Positions 60,477 to 64,000 of a DNA stretch of 64,000 nt are shown here, one piece after another (position 1 is the first letter of the stretch; every line of letters starts with the position of its first letter). The position numbers and the translations under genes were made by a program. The notes beneath the pieces are model-generated. The model did not search any database. It was not told where the DNA came from and saw only the letters and a list, made by a program, of their open reading frames with translations. Origin of the DNA: Bacteroidia bacterium (GTDB taxonomy: Bacteria; Bacteroidota; Bacteroidia; Chitinophagales; Chitinophagaceae); contig JAUIBA010000003.1 of the NCBI GenBank assembly GCA_030427635.1, forward strand, positions 62,001-126,000, in the 5' to 3' direction.

Positions 60477-61817
60477 TCAGAGGGCCGGGCCGAAAAAATC
60501 TTTCAGGATGGCTTTGAGCTGGCCGATGGTTACATGCTCACTGTCATCTGAAAGGTTGGGAGTGTCTTTGGATGGCTCTTTTTTATCCTCGGGAGGTGCT
60601 TCCTGCTGCACTGCTGCTGGCCGTGCAATAATGTCGTCAGGCTCCGGCTCGTCTATTGCATATGTTTCATACATGTATTTACGGCCTATGCCCAGCCCCA
60701 TTTCCCTTGCGGCTTTATCAACCTCAATCTTAGCCTGCATGTAAGCAATGTCAACTTCCCGATCATATTCAAAGTAGCCGCCCTTTACCGGGTAGCCGTA
60801 TGATTCCAGTATTTTTAGGAAGTGGTCAGTGTTGAGGTAGTCCAATACGTCCACCATATCAGACTTGGTAATCTGCAGCTGCTGGTCGGCATGTGTTCTT
60901 GACTGAGCATAACCGGAGGATTTACTACTTGTAGAGGTTTCTGTATTGCCCAGGACGATGATAGACATTTCGGCATTCATAGCGTTACGGAATGTGTCCT
61001 GCAGTTTTCCATCTCCATTACTGGCCTTGCCGTCTTTGACATCAAGCCCGGCCTGTTTTGGCATTTTAATGCGGGTTGAATTGCCGATGGTGTCCAGCAC
61101 ATCATCAATCTTCAGCTCTGTCTGCCTGTCACCAGCATCATACGTCATTGTAATGATGGGAGAGCCGAATATTTCAATGTACTCTGCCCAGTCGCCGATA
61201 ACTCCTTTTTTAAGAAGGGCGTAAAAACCGCATTTCAGCAATAATCCCAGATCGTCAGGGTCGCCAATGATCCAGACGTTAGAAAGGTCGGAATAGCTGA
61301 TGCCGGTGGTGGCGTGCTCATCCAGTGTAATTATCTGCCACTTAGGCTTTATATGCTTGCGGGGTATGCGTTTGAACCACATTTGCTCTCCGGGCTGGAA
61401 TTCAATGCCGGAAATACCCCACATCTTAGACAGCAGTATCTCTGTGATAATGTCGCGGAATACTTTTGAGTTTATTACCCGCTCCATTTCAGGTACCGGC
61501 ACCTCTCCTTTTTTGAATAGCAGCCGTTTGTTCAGTACGGTATCAATGCGCTTACCTATAATGCCGGAAAGGTGACCATCCAGCATGACATCTTCATACA
61601 CATTGTAGAGCTGACTACGATTAGGGTATGTAACAGACTCAGCAGCCACCAGTGATCTGCGCCATGTGTCAACATCTTTGCTGCTACGGTCATTGGAGCG
61701 GAGTGTAATATTATGACTGACCAACTGCACCTGAGTGCCCTGAACAGGGTCCTGTTTTGTCTGTGTATTGCTGGCAATGTCTATTTCGTTGATTATCTCA
61801 TTATTCTCGTTGCGCAT
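60477..61817 (-). CDS. portal protein, DUF935 family (Mu gp29-like)
   Basis: The 446-aa product shows the DUF935 pattern: ALIDGHLSGIIGKRIDTVL-like (MLDGHLSGIIGKRIDTVLNKRLLF), MWGISGIEFQPG, WFKRIPRKHIKPKW, WAEYIEIFGSPIITMTYDAGDR, and SIIVLGNTETSTSSKSSGYAQSRTHADQQLQI. Forms the ring at the capsid vertex through which DNA passes. The end is acidic and proline-rich. Its TGA stop overlaps the possible CTG start of the F-like gene (CTGA). Confidence 0.92.
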   Translation of the reverse strand: MRNENNEIINEIDIASNTQTKQDPVQGTQVQLVSHNITLRSNDRSSKDVDTWRRSLVAAESVTYPNRSQLYNVYEDVMLDGHLSGIIGKRIDTVLNKRLLFKKGEVPVPEMERVINSKVFRDIITEILLSKMWGISGIEFQPGEQMWFKRIPRKHIKPKWQIITLDEHATTGISYSDLSNVWIIGDPDDLGLLLKCGFYALLKKGVIGDWAEYIEIFGSPIITMTYDAGDRQTELKIDDVLDTIGNSTRIKMPKQAGLDVKDGKASNGDGKLQDTFRNAMNAEMSIIVLGNTETSTSSKSSGYAQSRTHADQQLQITKSDMVDVLDYLNTDHFLKILESYGYPVKGGYFEYDREVDIAYMQAKIEVDKAAREMGLGIGRKYMYETYAIDEPEPDDIIARPAAVQQEAPPEDKKEPSKDTPNLSDDSEHVTIGQLKAILKDFFGPAL

Positions 61818-61837
61818 GCTAAAAAAGTTGAAAGATG

Positions 61838-62284
61838 TTAGTACCTATTGTTACGGCGTGGGTGTGAGGATATGGATACAGATATGCCCGGTGGCGTGGT
61901 GAGGCCGGTGGTGTCCTGATACGGCCAGCGAGGGTCGGCTTCACCCTTCATTATGGATTTCAGTGACTTTATTGCATCCTCATAGCAAGTGCGGATGTGA
62001 TCATACTGAATATTGGTATTAGACAGCCTGATTACATGCCAGCAGATAACATCTTTCACCAACGATGAGAGGTACTCATCGGTAAAGGTGGCGGCGATAT
62101 CTTCTGTCTGGTCGCCAAACAACTGGGTGAGATCATAACGGGATAGGTATATTTTAACCTCAGATATGCCATTAGCTATAGCTGTATTCAGTATGCTGTC
62201 ATTGCTCCTGCTGATTTCATCAAGTATCTCAGGATAAATGTTTGTGTGCAGGTCCTCTATAGATATTATGGGAGTGTAGGCCAT
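61838..62284 (-). CDS. Mu gp36-like (DUF1320) protein
   Basis: The 148-aa helical protein has DLHTNIYPEILDEISRSNDSILNTAIANGISEVKIYLSRYDLTQLFG and DVICWHVIRLSN, typical of DUF1320, usually a head-tail connector type. In Mu the gene lies much further downstream; here it sits between terminase and portal, as in other Bacteroidota Mu-like phages. Confidence 0.8.
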   Translation of the reverse strand: MAYTPIISIEDLHTNIYPEILDEISRSNDSILNTAIANGISEVKIYLSRYDLTQLFGDQTEDIAATFTDEYLSSLVKDVICWHVIRLSNTNIQYDHIRTCYEDAIKSLKSIMKGEADPRWPYQDTTGLTTPPGISVSISSHPRRNNRY

Positions 62285-62286
62285 AA

Positions 62287-63897
62287 TTAGTATGATTTTG
62301 ATTTTGAGCGTGAACGTTTAATTGTGCGGATAGAATTGGGAGAAATTTCCCCTGCTTTCTGATCCACTATGAAAACTGCACCTTCTATACAGTCGGGGCC
62401 GTCCATTTCTCTGCTTGTAGGCTTTGCCCCTTTAAACTGGGCTTCTAACCGCTGCATGTGAGGGTTGCCCTTTTCCTCTTCATTAAATATGAGATCGCCC
62501 CGGGCATTAATGGGTTGCAGACAGGCTTCAATACGGAACCATTTCTCAGGTTTCTTACGTGTGTCAGGTACTACACCCAGCACATTGCCGCCCCGTTCAT
62601 TACCTCTCTCCAGTATGAGTGGCCGATATACCTGGTCATAAAAAGGGTCCTGAAGGGAGTTGTTTTCTATGTATGTGTATATGATGGTGCGCTGCGCCAC
62701 ATAGTCACTGCAGGAGTAAAGTGCGGTGATGAATGTGTCGCTGCCCATGACATCAAGAAAGCCGGTGTATATATAATAACGGGTGCCTTTTCGGCCAACA
62801 ATAAATACAGCCTTACGGGAATTGCCCTGAGTAGACCTTGCCCCGGGCTTGTCTTTATTGCTGGGTGCGGGGTCGGCATAGATGACAACAAAAGGAAGCT
62901 CATCTAAAGGGGGGCATTTGCCCCATGTTACTTCGGGGAATGTCTTTCCGGTGGAAATGGGGTTATTGAAGTATTCTTTCTGCTGTGATGCGTAAGATAT
63001 TTTGCTTAGTACCCGGTCAATGTCTGCTTCAGAATTCTTTTCCGGCCATGTGCTTTTGCCGTTTTCATCCCGAATATTGATAATGTCAACATGATCGGCA
63101 CGCTCCTGCGCACGCACAACACAGCAATCTTCTGCAATAATGTTGCCACAATAGATAACCAACAAGTGGCCTGAAATAGAACGTGTAGGCATCAGCGCCT
63201 GCTCTACCCACTCCCAGCGTTTATCTATTATGTCCTTGTTGCGGCAGTCCTCATCAGTATCCATATCGTCAATGAGGATGCAGTCTGGTCGTATGGCTTC
63301 ATTTCGGGTGCCTCGTGGAGACTGCCCAGCGCCTACGGCCCGGTAGGCTACCCCTTTTTTTGTGATAAACTCACCGGTGGTCCATGAGCCGATATTATAC
63401 TGCTCGCCATAGTCGTTAATTATGCGGGCATTCTTTTCCAGATTGGACTGGTAAGGTGCAAGTAGGCGGTCTGCATTATCCTTACTGTTGCTGACCATGA
63501 GAATGTTCCGCTTGCGGAGCTTGCCACCTCCTTTCAGGTCTGCGGCATATTTATCTTCCATCTCTGGTGTGATGCGGGGATAACCAGCCAGTGACAGGTA
63601 TAATACTTCCATCATGGTGCGGGTGCTTTTGGCCAGCTCCCGGCTCCAGCTGCGTACCTCATACCATTCAGGGTTTGAGATAATCCTGCGAGTAGCTTTT
63701 ATATGAAATGTAGCCGGTGTAGATCTGGCGTAAGCTGAAAAGTAGTATTTAAACCATGCTTCAGGGTCTGCCTCCAGCATGGCAATGCGTTTGCGCTTTT
63801 GCGCCGGTGTCTCGGATAAGTTAACCGGTGCGGCAGATGCAAGGGCATCATGCTGCGCCTTGAACTTATCGTATAAAATTTTTGTTTGCCTATCCAT
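62287..63897 (-). CDS. terminase large subunit (Mu gp28-like)
   Basis: The 536-aa product has an N-terminal ATPase with a Walker A-like WSRELAKSTRTMM (residues about 80-92) and Walker B CILIDDMDTDED, and a C-terminal RNase H-type nuclease beginning FVVIYADPAPSN. Packages phage DNA into the procapsid. The ATG overlaps the preceding gene stop by one base (TAATG). Confidence 0.93.
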   Translation of the reverse strand: MDRQTKILYDKFKAQHDALASAAPVNLSETPAQKRKRIAMLEADPEAWFKYYFSAYARSTPATFHIKATRRIISNPEWYEVRSWSRELAKSTRTMMEVLYLSLAGYPRITPEMEDKYAADLKGGGKLRKRNILMVSNSKDNADRLLAPYQSNLEKNARIINDYGEQYNIGSWTTGEFITKKGVAYRAVGAGQSPRGTRNEAIRPDCILIDDMDTDEDCRNKDIIDKRWEWVEQALMPTRSISGHLLVIYCGNIIAEDCCVVRAQERADHVDIINIRDENGKSTWPEKNSEADIDRVLSKISYASQQKEYFNNPISTGKTFPEVTWGKCPPLDELPFVVIYADPAPSNKDKPGARSTQGNSRKAVFIVGRKGTRYYIYTGFLDVMGSDTFITALYSCSDYVAQRTIIYTYIENNSLQDPFYDQVYRPLILERGNERGGNVLGVVPDTRKKPEKWFRIEACLQPINARGDLIFNEEEKGNPHMQRLEAQFKGAKPTSREMDGPDCIEGAVFIVDQKAGEISPNSIRTIKRSRSKSKSY

Positions 63898-64000
63898 TAC
63901 TTAGATTTTGCAATCTGCTCGTCAATGAACAGTTTGAACCAGTGAGAGAATTGTTTTGCAAAAACAGGGTCTTCTGAGGTCATGAAATTGATAAACAGCA
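63897..64000 (-). CDS. 3' end of the gene upstream of the terminase (partial)
   Basis: An open frame runs from the right edge to a TAA at 63897-63899 and ends LFINFMTSEDPVFAKQFSHWFKLFIDEQIAKSK. By position it could be a small-terminase or gp27-like protein. Too short to assign. Confidence 0.6.
   Translation of the reverse strand, partial: LFINFMTSEDPVFAKQFSHWFKLFIDEQIAKSK

Larger units (their letters stand above)
45430..64000. mobile_element. Mu-like (transposable) prophage, left part; continues beyond the window
   Basis: Indicated by a LexA-like repressor facing an operon with MuA-type transposase and MuB-type ATPase, a GemA-like gene, and Mu-type head genes (gp28-like terminase, gp29/DUF935-like portal, F, G, gp36-like). 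The left boundary is approximate; a Mu-type TG end and 5-bp target duplication could not be confirmed because the right end is outside the window. Early genes run rightwards to a terminator at 57872-57900; structural genes run leftwards to the same point, unlike Mu itself where all late genes follow the early ones on one strand. Confidence 0.93.

Overview
The window comes from a Bacteroidota chromosome, most likely a Chitinophagaceae-like genus. The evidence is type IX secretion sorting domains (CHU_C-type and type A), PorP/SprF, a Bacteroidota-type YidC, DUF4402 and DUF2911 proteins, leaders without Shine-Dalgarno sequences, and TAnnTTTG-type -7 promoter boxes. Roughly the first 45 kb is host chromosome. 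The last 18.5 kb is the left part of a Mu-like (transposable) prophage that continues past the right edge.

Host region, 1-45.1 kb. It begins with hutU and small lipoproteins, a pirin, a DEAD-box helicase, a Smr-domain protein, rdgB, a SAM-hydroxide adenosyltransferase and yidC. Next come a BamA-like outer membrane protein and nadK. A gliding/T9SS block follows (1137-aa choice-of-anchor-L adhesin with CHU_C domain, PorP/SprF, OmpA-PD40 lipoprotein-like partner). After it lie prmA, plsY, a FUSC transporter, pruA, a WalJ-like MBL hydrolase, an MtfA-like peptidase, and an ECF sigma / anti-sigma / PAS-DHp cluster. Further right are a flippase, an AbiEii-type toxin-antitoxin pair, an NHL-repeat T9SS cargo, a bestrophin, a TonB-like protein and an SPFH protein. 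Three almost identical DUF4402 secreted-protein genes are dispersed over 9.4 kb (35.7, 41.5 and 44.6 kb). Each carries an indel-free 160-bp copy of the same palindrome-rich control region.

Mu-like prophage, about 45.4 kb to the right edge. A LexA-like repressor faces an early operon: a small HTH protein, MuA-type DDE transposase, MuB-type ATPase, a RecA-like ATPase, a DnaA domain IV protein, and later an ASCH-domain protein, a GemA-like protein and small accessory genes. The operon ends at a strong bidirectional terminator at 57.87 kb. Structural genes run towards it on the opposite strand: terminase, gp36-like, gp29-like portal, F-like head protein with a C-terminal CdiA-type nuclease domain, G-like protein, and a possible tail-terminator.

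The most notable system is a diversity-generating retroelement (DGR) at 52.0-54.8 kb inside the prophage early region. Three tandem target genes each contain a variable repeat (VR). A template repeat (TR) and a reverse transcriptase with the DGR-type IGNYTSQ and YADD motifs follow at once. In the 39-nt core, 29 of 45 adenine positions differ between TR and the three VRs, against only 2 of 72 non-adenine positions, which is the signature of adenine mutagenesis. The targets are small proteins with an internal VR, sit away from any tail module, and lack a recognisable Avd gene nearby.
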